Source of the DNA: an uncultured Eubacteriales bacterium
GTDB taxonomy: Bacteria > Bacillota > Clostridia > Oscillospirales > Acutalibacteraceae
Direction of reading: 5' to 3'
Assembly: GCA_934486915.1 (NCBI GenBank)
Contig: CAKSRC010000011.1
Span: forward strand, 1 to 36,400
Length of the DNA: 36,400 bases
The notes below the pieces were generated by a model that saw only the letters and a list, made by a program, of their open reading frames with translations, was not told where the DNA came from and searched no databases. Position numbers and translations under genes: made by a program. Positions 24,728 through 32,555 of this stretch are shown here, in pieces (within the stretch, counting starts at the first letter, position 1; each line of letters opens with the position of its first letter).

Positions 24728-25266
24728 CTCCTTAATATTTATTATAACGAATCAGTTTTTTACATTTTTAAAACCCTCCCTTTGCATAAAATTAAGACAT
24801 TAAATAAGTTAGGATTATTTGACTATTGATTTGCTTTAGGGAAATTATGAAAAAACTAAATAAGAACAAAAACTATGATATATTTAAGAGAAGCCTGTCT
24901 TTTTGGAAACCCGAGTAAACTTACTTATTAAATTTAAGATTATTCGTCCTGCAAACAAGGCATTCAATAGAAATACTCAAATAATTGGCAGGGACAATTA
25001 CTGCGTCAAGAGAAAAAGTAATAAACAGTAGGGTATAACCACATTGTTTGGGAAAATCTAAAGTGCAATAAGTGCTTAGAATGAGTGTCGCTTATGCGAA
25101 TTTATCACGAAATCATACCTAATAAAAATTTTAGGTTAATAATAACACAAAATGTCAACTTAGTCAATCTAACGTCATAAAATGTCAAGTTAAACGGGAA
25201 AAATTAGATTAAATGTATAACTTGTTGATATTTAATATTAATAATATTTGGAATGTATAAAGGTAT
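24728..25266. other. AT-rich stretch without a recognisable gene
   Basis: No frame longer than about 25 codons with a ribosome binding site is visible. Two near-identical 15-base copies of AAAATGTCAA followed by C/G and TTA lie 30 bases apart (25148 and 25178). The stretch may be a remnant of deleted genes. Confidence 0.5.
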
Positions 25267-25310
25267 AAAAAATAACTGCCTTCTCCTTTATAAAGTAGGC
25301 AGTTATTTAT
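25267..25310 (-). terminator. Intrinsic terminator downstream of the redox cluster
   Basis: AATAACTGCCT (25271-25281) pairs with AGGCAGTTATT (25297-25307); on the minus strand TTTTTTAT follows. Confidence 0.75.
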
Positions 25311-25392
25311 AGTACTTATTTTTGAAATAGACTAAACAGTCTTTTGAATAGTCGGCTCTTGTTGCTATTATTATGCATTTAGATAGATTTGT

Positions 25393-25417
25393 GCTAGGTG
25401 TAAACCAAACACCTAGC
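25393..25417. repeat. Perfect 9-bp inverted repeat with 7-base loop
   Basis: GCTAGGTGT, loop AAACCAA, ACACCTAGC. No T-run follows on either strand, so it is not a standard terminator. It lies between the aldo/keto reductase pseudogene and the terminator at 25267. Confidence 0.5.
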
Positions 25418-25490
25418 CCCTATGTGGGTGCATGTTGAAAGTATAAACATAGCATTATAGAACAAAAACATTATTGGTATTTAATAAAGG

Positions 25491-26381
25491 TTACCATTTC
25501 TTTTTCTCTTTAGAACTGTCATGATTGTGTCTTCTCTCACCAATCATTTTGTCAAACCATTCAACAATACCTGGGTCAGCATGTGAAAAAAACAGACTGT
25601 TGCTATTATCTAAACTATTTATCTTATCCATATCTTCATCACTTAAAGTAAAATCAAAGATATTAAGGTTTTCCTCCATTCTTTCCTTGTGTACGGACTT
25701 AGCAAGTGCCACTACATTCCTCTGCATTAACCACCTTAATATAACCTGAGCTACTGACTTATTATACTTATTTCCTATTTCCTTTAAAACGGGGTTTGAA
25801 AACATATTATTTCTTCCTTCTCCCAAAGGAGCCCATGCTTCTATTTGAACACCGTATTTTTCCATATTTTTTTGCGCTTTTACTTGAGCGTTTAATGGAT
25901 TGGTTTCAACTTGGTTTACTTGGGGGATAATTTCTCTTTCAAACAGACAAATATCTGCTAGTCTATCAGGATAGAAATTGGATACACCTATAGCTCTTAC
26001 TTTACCTTCTTTATATAATTCCTCTAAGGCTCTATATGCACCGTAATAATCGGCAAATGGCTGATGTAAAAGGATTAAGTCTAAATAATCTACTTTTAAT
26101 TTCCTCATTGACTCTAAGACTGATTTTTTACAATTTTCATACCCGTAATTGTCAATCCAAACCTTTGTGGTTATAAATAATTCTTCTCTAGGTATGCCAC
26201 ATTCTGAAATAGCCTCACCGACTTCTTCTTCATTAAAATAACTTTGGGCTGTATCAATTAGTCTATAGCCTATTTTAATTGCATCTAATACGGCCTGTTT
26301 GCATTCCGCTTTAGATATTTAGTAAACTCCAAAACCTAACTTTGGCATTTTTACACCGTTGTTTAGCTCTACATATTCCAT
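25491..26381 (-). pseudogene. Aldo/keto reductase interrupted by a nonsense codon
   Basis: Read from ATG 26381 (nine bases after AGGAG), the frame gives a normal 296-residue aldo/keto reductase except for one TAA at codon 21 (26319-26321), where relatives commonly have glutamine (GVYQ), a one-base CAA to TAA change. After the stop the frame continues perfectly: IDTAQSY with the catalytic Asp and Tyr, TTKVW with the lysine, LLHQP with the histidine, and a normal C-terminus. The largest open part, 25491-26108, starts inside the barrel and would not fold alone. The intact homologue lies upstream at 26910-27779. Confidence 0.85.
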
Positions 26382-26425
26382 TATTGTCATCTCCTATGAT
26401 CAAAAAATTTATAATATCTTATATA

Positions 26426-26913
26426 TCAACCTATATTTTTTAACCATTCATCTATTTCTAAGCTTGGTGTTTTTAATTTATGTTCAGCGTAGTTTTCGGT
26501 AAATACAATATTCATTTCGCTTTTCACATTTGAGTTAGGGCATAATTCTTTTATTTCTTTAAAGGTTCTGCCTAGCCATCCTACGTTTGTTGCAAATGGG
26601 ATAATTGTTTTGCCTTCTAAGGAATGTTGCTTTAAAAATGTTCTTATGACCGGGGTAATTGTATACCACCACACAGGACTTCCTATGATAATTGTATCGT
26701 ATTTACTTAAATCAACACTGTAGGGCATTAATTCGCAGATTTTTTACCATTTTCGTTGCTTTGGTACTCGTCAACTACTTCCTGATAATTTTCTGAATAT
26801 TTTTCTTTGGGGTTAAGATCCAGTACATCGCAATTTAACTTTTTTGAAATATATTCAGCGATAATTTTTGTATTCCCGGTATAAGAAAAATACACCAATA
26901 ACTTATTACTCAT
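26426..26913 (-). pseudogene. Flavodoxin split by a frameshift
   Basis: The first part (26728-26913) begins MSNKLLVYFSYTGNTKIIA, with the FMN phosphate-binding loop SYTGNT, and stops at TAA. The second part (26426-26728) begins in another frame at MPYSVDLSKYDTIIIGSPVW and runs to a normal end. Adding one A to the run of six at 26740-26745 restores a continuous chain through KKICELMPYSVDL, so one base was probably lost from that homopolymer. The start codon overlaps the stop of the upstream reductase (ATGA), and GGAGG lies before it. Translation of the second part by restart at its TAATG overlap is possible, but it would lack the FMN loop. Confidence 0.8.
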
Positions 26914-27779
26914 CTTAATTTTCCTCCAAAGACAGGAAATACCCCGGATTCTCCATAATCTTTGATTGGCTCGATATTTTTGAGCATTTCCATATCTTCA
27001 TTAGAAATTGTAAAATCAAGGTCTGCATTAGACTTCATATGCTCAGGATTAGCTGTTTTAGGTAAAACAACCATACCGAGCTGTAAATCATACTTAATGC
27101 AAAGCTGTGCAATGCTAACATTATATTTATCAGCCATTTCTTTTATTGATTTATTTTTTAAAGCTTCACCATGCGCAATGGGGGAGTATGCTTCCACCAA
27201 AATACCCTTATTTTTGCAATAGTCAATTAATTTTAGCGGTGTATTTGATATATGAGCAAGTATTTGGTTTACTGCCGGACTGATCTTACAGTTTGATAAA
27301 ATATTATCAACATCTTCTTGAAGAAAATTTGAAATACCAATTGCTCGTACTTTCCCGGCTTCTACAGCATCCTCCATAGCTTTCCAAACTTCTTGGTTTT
27401 CTTTAAAGTATCTATTTTCAGACTGATTGACTTCTACCCATGGTTGAGGGCTGTGAATAATCATCATATCTATATAATCAAGTTTCATCTTATTTAGTGT
27501 CTCATCAATAGAATCAGCAGCTGATTTATATGTTTTATTTTCGGCTGCAACCTTGCTGGTTACAAAGATTTTGTCACGAGAAACACCACAAGTACGTATG
27601 GCTTCGCCCACGCCACGTTCGTTCCCGTAGGCTTGTGCCGTATCAATGTGGCGGTAACCGATTTTTATAGCCTCACGAACAGCCTCTGCTGCTTTATCAT
27701 CGTCGATAAACCATGTACCAAGAGCTAATTTAGGAATTTCCAAACCATTATTCATTTTGTACGTTTCACTTAAAATCAT
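26910..27779 (-). CDS. Aldo/keto reductase, intact
   Basis: A 289-residue NADPH-dependent oxidoreductase of the aldo/keto reductase family (diketo-reductase type). The catalytic tetrad is present: Asp46 and Tyr51 in IDTAQAY, Lys76 in VTSKV, and His109 in IIHSP. Family signatures such as GKVRAIGISNF and the C-terminal VVLPKTANPEH are typical. CGGAGG precedes ATG 27779. It sits between two flavodoxin genes, one intact and one broken, in a cluster probably concerned with reduction of small carbonyl compounds; the substrate is unknown. Confidence 0.93.
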   Translation of the reverse strand: MILSETYKMNNGLEIPKLALGTWFIDDDKAAEAVREAIKIGYRHIDTAQAYGNERGVGEAIRTCGVSRDKIFVTSKVAAENKTYKSAADSIDETLNKMKLDYIDMMIIHSPQPWVEVNQSENRYFKENQEVWKAMEDAVEAGKVRAIGISNFLQEDVDNILSNCKISPAVNQILAHISNTPLKLIDYCKNKGILVEAYSPIAHGEALKNKSIKEMADKYNVSIAQLCIKYDLQLGMVVLPKTANPEHMKSNADLDFTISNEDMEMLKNIEPIKDYGESGVFPVFGGKLR

Positions 27780-27808
27780 GCTTATTCCTCCGGTTATTAT
27801 TTAATTTT

Positions 27809-28291
27809 CTAAAACTTTAAACTATTAACCCAATTTTTTAATTCTGTTTCAGATACATCTTTTGAAAAGCGTTTCCCTTCTAATAATTCGGCGCCGACAC
27901 ATGAAGGTTGTAATTCTTTGTTTGTATTGCCCATACCGCTTATGCCAGAAGTAGCAAAAGGGATAATCCTTTTACCCTTTAAATCATATTGTTCCAAGAA
28001 TGTATTAATTATAGTAGGAGCAATATACCACAAAATAGGGAAACTAATATAAATTGTGTTGTATTGTTCCATTTCCTTTACCATGTTTGCAATAGCAGGA
28101 CGAATGGATTTATCTTTTTTCATTTCTATTGTGCTGCGGCTATTTTCATCTGTCCAGTCGAGATCTTCTTTAGAATATGGTTTTTGGGGTATGATTTCAT
28201 GCAAATCTGCATTCAAAACTGATGCTAGTTTAGTTGACACCTTTTTAGTTACACCACTTGCACTAAAAAATGCTACTAATATTTTGCTCAT
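27809..28291 (-). CDS. Flavodoxin, intact
   Basis: A 160-residue FMN-binding electron carrier. The N-terminal loop FFSASGVTKKV binds the FMN phosphate; ISFPILWYIAPTIINTFLEQ and IIPFATSGISGMGNT are family regions near the flavin ring. The type is the short flavodoxin often clustered with aldo/keto reductases and carboxymuconolactone decarboxylase-like genes. GGGAG lies upstream of ATG 28291. It lies 14 bases after the CMD-like pseudogene and 29 bases before the reductase gene, in the same probable operon. Confidence 0.9.
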   Translation of the reverse strand: MSKILVAFFSASGVTKKVSTKLASVLNADLHEIIPQKPYSKEDLDWTDENSRSTIEMKKDKSIRPAIANMVKEMEQYNTIYISFPILWYIAPTIINTFLEQYDLKGKRIIPFATSGISGMGNTNKELQPSCVGAELLEGKRFSKDVSETELKNWVNSLKF

Positions 28292-28304
28292 CTATTTTTT
28301 CTCC

Positions 28305-28604
28305 CTATTTTAGATTATTATAAGTTTCGTCGTCTACTGCTTCTAACCATTCATTTGAACCGTTTTCTGCAATTTCGTCTTTTGTTATGCCATTTGTTTT
28401 TGCATTTATTAAATGGTATTTGAATGATTCATCAGTAAGACCTTGAGCCATAAGTGCTACAACTGTAATAAGGGAACGGTCACGGAGGGATAACTTATCC
28501 TCTCTGGATCAAACCTCTCCAAAAAGTATGTCATCATTCAATTCTGCAAATTTAGGAGCAAAATCTCCCAGTTGATTTCTGCCTGCTGTTTGTTTAATAG
28601 CCAT
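28305..28604 (-). pseudogene. Carboxymuconolactone decarboxylase/cupin gene with a nonsense codon and a large internal deletion
   Basis: From ATG 28604 (eight bases after AAGGAG) the frame gives the N-terminus of a CMD-family protein (RNQLGDFAPKFAELNDDILFGE). A TGA follows at 28509-28511, where relatives have tryptophan (GEVW). The frame resumes with LSLRDRSLITVVALMAQGLT. Near 28364, after ITKDEIAE, it jumps to NGSNEWLEAVDDETYNNL, which looks like the very end of the cupin domain that is fused to CMD in relatives. The rest of CMD and nearly all of the cupin would be missing, a loss of several hundred bases that kept the frame. It is too short for an automated ORF caller. Confidence 0.75.
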
Positions 28605-28955
28605 TTTGTAAGCTCCTTCCTACTTTTTATATTAATTTGATGTTCCTATTTAATATGGATACATTCATAATAAGTATTATAAAATAACATAAACGTGAAA
28701 ACAATTAGTTAATTAGAAAATTTAAAAATTACGGTTTAAGCGGAGACTTTAAATTATATAAGTAATCACCTATTATGTTGAGATGGTGAAAAGGACCTTA
28801 GGAATACTGAAGGAGTAGAAATGATAAACCTGTGTTTCTATATCTGCAATGGCTGATAGTAATAAAATATTAAGAAAAATCGTCTGCATAGTTTGCATTT
28901 ACGTAGCAATCCCGTAGCAACGCAAGGAAAAAAATATGAAAAATTTGATAAAAAG
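28605..28955. other. Intergenic stretch without a recognisable gene
   Basis: AT-rich spacer between the CMD-like pseudogene and the tRNA terminator. A tiny open frame of 11 codons at about 28814 follows GGAG on the plus strand but shows nothing recognisable. A nearby open frame on the plus strand only mirrors the tRNA genes. Confidence 0.5.
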
Positions 28956-28962
28956 AGCAAAA

Positions 28963-29008
28963 CAAAAAAACCGCATAGACACCTCAAAAAGTCAATGTCT
29001 ATGCGGTT
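28963..29008 (-). terminator. Intrinsic terminator of the tRNA transcript
   Basis: AACCGCATAGACA pairs perfectly with TGTCTATGCGGTT, and on the minus strand TTTTTTTGTTTT follows. Confidence 0.9.
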
Positions 29009-29014
29009 AATAGG

Positions 29015-29091
29015 TGGTCCGAGTGACTGGAATCGAACCAGCGGCCTCTTGAACCCCATTCAAGCGCGCTACCAATCTGCGCCACACCCGG
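29015..29091 (-). tRNA. tRNA-Pro(GGG)
   Basis: A full cloverleaf on the minus strand: acceptor CCGGGTG with CACTCGG (one G-U), D arm GCGC/GCGC, anticodon stem CTTGA/TCAAG around ATGGGGT (anticodon GGG), T arm GCTGG-TTCGATT-CCAGT, discriminator A and an encoded CCA. It decodes CCC/CCU. It is second in a two-tRNA transcript. Confidence 0.95.
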
Positions 29092-29104
29092 ATAATAAAA
29101 TTAC

Positions 29105-29180
29105 TGGAGCTGTTGACCGGAATCGAACCGGTGACCTGCACATTACGAGTGTGCTGCTCTACCTACTGAGCTACAACAGC
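29105..29180 (-). tRNA. tRNA-Thr(CGT)
   Basis: A full cloverleaf on the minus strand: acceptor GCTGTTG with CAACAGC, D stem GCTC/GAGC, anticodon stem GCACA/TGTGC around CTCGTAA (anticodon CGT), T arm ACCGG-TTCGATT-CCGGT, discriminator T and an encoded CCA. It decodes ACG. It lies 13 bases upstream of tRNA-Pro on the same transcript. Confidence 0.95.
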
Positions 29181-29192
29181 TTACCTCAAATT

Positions 29193-29221
29193 ATTATATA
29201 CTATTTATTGAGTGTGGTCAA
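29193..29221 (-). promoter_or_regulatory. Strong sigma-A promoter of the tRNA pair
   Basis: On the minus strand TTGACC (29216-29221), a 17-base spacer and consensus TATAAT (29193-29198), 12 bases before tRNA-Thr. Confidence 0.85.
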
Positions 29222-29280
29222 GTGAAAAATAGTCATACATATATTATTGTAACAAATACCGTTTTTAGGTATTTATAAAG

Positions 29281-29826
29281 TTAAATTTTGTGTAACTCGA
29301 GATATTTGGCAACCTTTAAAACGGCGACTTGAGTTTTTGCATCACAAATCTTGTTTTCAATTACCATGTTTACTGCGTCATTTATGTTAATTTTTATTAT
29401 ATCTAAAAATTCATCATCATCAGGGTCTATATCTCCAAAACTTTCAACTTTACAAAAATACAAGTGAATAATTTCTGCACAATACCCGGGACTTGGGTAA
29501 AGTTCTCCTAAGGAAATATAATTTTTACCTATAGCACCGGTTTCTTCCTTGAGTTCTCTTTTGCCGTTTTCTAAAGGGTTGGAACCTTTTTCGAGTTTTC
29601 CTGCAGGGAGCTCTAGTATTACCTTGTGATATGGGTAGCGATATTGGCGAACAAATAGGAGTTCGTTTTCGTCAGTAAGGGCTGCGATACATACTCCGCC
29701 GGGATGGTTTACTACTTCACGTGTTGCGAATTTACCGTTTGGAAGTTCTATTTTGTCCAAGTCAATATCGATTATTTTTCCTTTAAATATTTTTTGGGTT
29801 TCAAGTGTTTTTTCTTCTAGATTCAT
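29281..29826 (-). CDS. nudF: Nudix hydrolase, ADP-ribose pyrophosphatase type
   Basis: A 181-residue enzyme expected to hydrolyse ADP-ribose to AMP and ribose 5-phosphate. The N-terminal beta region (IDLDKIELPNGKFATREVV) and LFVRQYRYPYHKVILELPAG are typical of the ADP-ribose pyrophosphatase subfamily. The Nudix box runs from GKLEKG to RELKEETGA; the metal-binding RELKEE core is intact, but the first glutamate of the box (GX5E) is serine. A proline (SPGYCAE) downstream of the box also fits the subfamily. AAAGGAA lies before ATG 29826. Confidence 0.9.
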   Translation of the reverse strand: MNLEEKTLETQKIFKGKIIDIDLDKIELPNGKFATREVVNHPGGVCIAALTDENELLFVRQYRYPYHKVILELPAGKLEKGSNPLENGKRELKEETGAIGKNYISLGELYPSPGYCAEIIHLYFCKVESFGDIDPDDDEFLDIIKININDAVNMVIENKICDAKTQVAVLKVAKYLELHKI

Positions 29827-29925
29827 TTTGTGAAATTCCTTTCTAAATTTTAGTTAAGTTATGTCTTTTTATCCGCTTAATTGAATATCTATTATTGAAA
29901 GGTTAAACGGAAGGAAAGTGATTTT

Positions 29926-30831
29926 ATGTTAAGGGGCCCTTTTGATTATAACATTGCAGATGAAAAAAATCGAAACAAACTTTTAAGAAAGCTTGAATTA
30001 AAATATGACTTTATTAACATAGGAGTTTTGTCACAAAGTCTTCTTGATAGAGATATACCCTATATACAAATAGGAAACCCTAAAAACCAAGTCTTATTGG
30101 CAGGGGCATTTCATGGGATGGAATGGCTTACAAGTCTTTTACTTTTACATTTTACCAAAGAGCTTTGCAAATCTATTGTAAAAAAAGAGACTATATCTGA
30201 AATTAGGATAGCTGATTTCCTAAACACGAGGGGAGTTTTTATTTTACCGTGTGTAAACCCTGACGGTGTGGAGATTTCACTTCATGGGTTAAGTGCTGCC
30301 GGGAGGTTTAAGAGTCTGGTTCAAGAGGTTAGCAAGGGGGACACATCAAACTGGAACTCAAATGCAAGGGGTGTAGATATTAATCATAATTTTGATGCCG
30401 GATGGGAGTTCCTACATAAAAGAGAGCAGGAGGCCGGTATTATAGGTCCGGCTAAAACAAGATACGGCGGAAAATTTCCTGAAAGCGAACTTGAGACGCA
30501 AGCACTAACATCGATATGTAGATTTGCAAATATTCGTTCGGCATTTGCTTTTCATAGTCAAGGTGAGGAAATCTATTGGGATTATGGGGATTACACCCCC
30601 GAAAAATCCGAATTGATGGCAAGGGTAATGTCTGCAAGCAGCGGTTACAAGGCTTCAAGACCTGAGGGTCTGGCTGTTGGTGGCGGATTTAAGGATTGGT
30701 TTATTAAGGAATTTAGAAGACCTGCATTTACAATAGAAATAGGCAAGGGGAAAAATCCCTTACCTATAAAAGATCTTGAAAGTATTTACTATACGTTGGA
30801 GGAACTTTTGGTTTTATCGATAATAATGTAA
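29926..30831 (+). CDS. M14-family zinc carboxypeptidase
   Basis: A 301-residue metallopeptidase. Zinc ligands are His and Glu in FHGMEW (near residue 64) and the histidine in FAFHSQGEE (near residue 205). The catalytic glutamate is in FTIEIGKG near the C-terminus. GVDINHNFDAGW is typical of bacterial members that act on cell-wall peptides such as gamma-D-glutamyl-diaminopimelate. No signal peptide is visible, so it may work on recycled muropeptides in the cytoplasm; that role is inferred. Its stop lies five bases from the stop of the convergent CotH gene, with no terminator hairpin visible between them. Confidence 0.88.
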   Translation: MLRGPFDYNIADEKNRNKLLRKLELKYDFINIGVLSQSLLDRDIPYIQIGNPKNQVLLAGAFHGMEWLTSLLLLHFTKELCKSIVKKETISEIRIADFLNTRGVFILPCVNPDGVEISLHGLSAAGRFKSLVQEVSKGDTSNWNSNARGVDINHNFDAGWEFLHKREQEAGIIGPAKTRYGGKFPESELETQALTSICRFANIRSAFAFHSQGEEIYWDYGDYTPEKSELMARVMSASSGYKASRPEGLAVGGGFKDWFIKEFRRPAFTIEIGKGKNPLPIKDLESIYYTLEELLVLSIIM

Positions 30832-30836
30832 TAAAC

Positions 30837-32306
30837 TTAGCTTAGTTGGGATTTAAGATTTTCTCTAAGTTTTATGGCGTATGTCATAAGAGAAAAGCTT
30901 GATTTTTGAGGCCCTGTTTTCATTGACCGGTTGTCGCCGCCTGCCGGCCTTTGACCTGATGGAAGACTTGGCATATCGCCTTTCGGGCTGTTTGAGCTAT
31001 TATTGGGGTTACCGGTAGGTTGGTTACCCTTATTCCTTTTTGAGATTATAGGAAAGGATATATTAGATGTATTTATTTGAGAATCGTAGTAAACAAGCTC
31101 ATTTTCAAATTGTTCGTTTGTGAATAACTTTGTGGGATCATTTACGACATCATCTCTAATAAGATTTGAGAGATCAACAATTCTATTTTCTATATTGTCA
31201 AGATAATTTGTAAGTTCCTTTAAATAAGAGTGGTAACGCTCTTGATATTCATTATAGCCTATGAGTTTAATAAGCGGGAGTTGAGATGTTGTAGTGTCGA
31301 GTATTGGACTGTCAATTTTTATAGCGCAGCTTATGCCTTGATCCCCTTCAAAGCCTCCAAAGCTTTTGTCGTAATCCCAAGGGACAAAGTAAAATTTATT
31401 ATTGTAATATACTAGATAATAGTTTTGTGCTTGAGTACTTAGATAACTGTCATAGCTGCCAAAGGCTACGTTTGCCGCAGCATATTTCAAAAAACTGTCG
31501 ACATCTAAGATATTTTCTATATCCTTATAATTTTCTTCATTTAGATTTGAAATTGTCTCGTAAAGCTTATTTAGGTTAGATGAATTTTCAGAATTGCCGC
31601 TTGTAAGAGATATATTTTTTAAGGAACTCTCGGAAGCAAAGCTGCTTCCAATCCCCGCCTCATATGTATCTATATTTTCATCTGAACCAAAGACTCTTTT
31701 TGCAAAACTTTGAGAATTGTAAGGACTTTCTACCATAGTATACAAACCAAAATACTCGCCGTTTATGCTAAGTTTTGCAAATGTACATAATGGTGCTGGG
31801 GCTCCTATGGAATTTAGCATCTCATATGCTATATATTCTCTTAGAAAGCTTGCGTCGCCTGAATTATTGTTTAACACTAAATTATTAAGTCCGTAATAAC
31901 TTTTTCCTGACTCATATTGATTAAAGTCAACTGCAAAACTATAGCGGTTTGAGTCGGAGCGGGATACTGTACGATATGACATATTACCTTTTATGCAAAT
32001 TCCTACGTTAGATATAGTTTCGTCTTCTATAGTGATATCCGCACTGTGAAATACTCCGGTGTTGTCGCTTGAGAACATCTTGTCAAGCTCGTCTTTGGAA
32101 ATATTAAGATTTAGATTTACAATATTATCTTTTTTAAATAAGGAGTTATATGAAGAAGTTTCTTCTAATGAAGCATTGTTTGTTTGAGTTGAGGAGACAG
32201 TGTGTGTATTGGTCTTGGAGTTTGCACACCCTGACAAAATAGCAGATAGTAAAATTAACAATGATAGTGAAAGAGATATATACTTTCTAATAAAATTTCT
32301 TTTCAT
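30837..32306 (-). CDS. CotH-family lipoprotein
   Basis: A 489-residue protein with a lipoprotein signal peptide (LLILLSAILSGC, Cys27) and a CotH kinase-like domain. Features include GNMSYRTVSRSDSNRYSF, the FLREYIAYEMLNSIGAP region, and the motif PWDYDKSFGGFEG with its metal-binding aspartates. CotH of B. subtilis phosphorylates spore coat proteins, but many Clostridial members, like this one, are exported and their targets unknown. The C-terminal region (about 425-470) is low-complexity, rich in Asn, Gly, Pro and Ser. GGAGG precedes ATG 32306. Confidence 0.9.
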   Translation of the reverse strand: MKRNFIRKYISLSLSLLILLSAILSGCANSKTNTHTVSSTQTNNASLEETSSYNSLFKKDNIVNLNLNISKDELDKMFSSDNTGVFHSADITIEDETISNVGICIKGNMSYRTVSRSDSNRYSFAVDFNQYESGKSYYGLNNLVLNNNSGDASFLREYIAYEMLNSIGAPAPLCTFAKLSINGEYFGLYTMVESPYNSQSFAKRVFGSDENIDTYEAGIGSSFASESSLKNISLTSGNSENSSNLNKLYETISNLNEENYKDIENILDVDSFLKYAAANVAFGSYDSYLSTQAQNYYLVYYNNKFYFVPWDYDKSFGGFEGDQGISCAIKIDSPILDTTTSQLPLIKLIGYNEYQERYHSYLKELTNYLDNIENRIVDLSNLIRDDVVNDPTKLFTNEQFENELVYYDSQINTSNISFPIISKRNKGNQPTGNPNNSSNSPKGDMPSLPSGQRPAGGDNRSMKTGPQKSSFSLMTYAIKLRENLKSQLS

Positions 32307-32356
32307 ATCATTACCTCCATTCCATAAAAATAACTATAAATTAATATTATATAAAT

Positions 32357-32386
32357 AATATAACATATTTGTTTATAAAAGTAAAC
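32357..32386 (-). promoter_or_regulatory. Possible promoter and operator of the CotH gene
   Basis: On the minus strand TTTACT (32380-32385), a 17-base spacer and TATATT (32357-32362). The -35 lies inside a short inverted repeat (GTTTA with TAAAC, 32371-32386). Confidence 0.4.
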
Positions 32387-32469
32387 ATAAATTACCACAA
32401 GGTATTAAAGTTTGTGCATTATATATAAAATGGAAGATTATTATTGTGAATTGTTTTTGAATTATATAG

Positions 32470-32498
32470 TTGAATCATTGTATATTAAAGGATATAAT
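32470..32498 (+). promoter_or_regulatory. Sigma-A promoter of the EF-G-like gene
   Basis: TTGAAT, a 17-base spacer and consensus TATAAT lie 58 bases before the GTG start. Confidence 0.75.
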
Positions 32499-32555
32499 TA
32501 GGCTGTAATATTTAAATTGCCATATAGCAATTTGGTGATGAGAGGAGAGTAAATA

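Noticed and set aside
26319..26321. Recoding of the in-frame TAA in the aldo/keto reductase
   Set aside because: TAA is not used for selenocysteine or pyrrolysine, and the neighbouring genes carry other lesions, so a nonsense mutation is the simpler reading.
28893..29225. Open frame of 110 codons on the plus strand over the tRNA genes, with a DRNRTGDLHITSVLLY-like end
   Set aside because: It is antisense to tRNA-Pro and tRNA-Thr. This kind of tRNA-mirroring sequence is a well-known false protein prediction.
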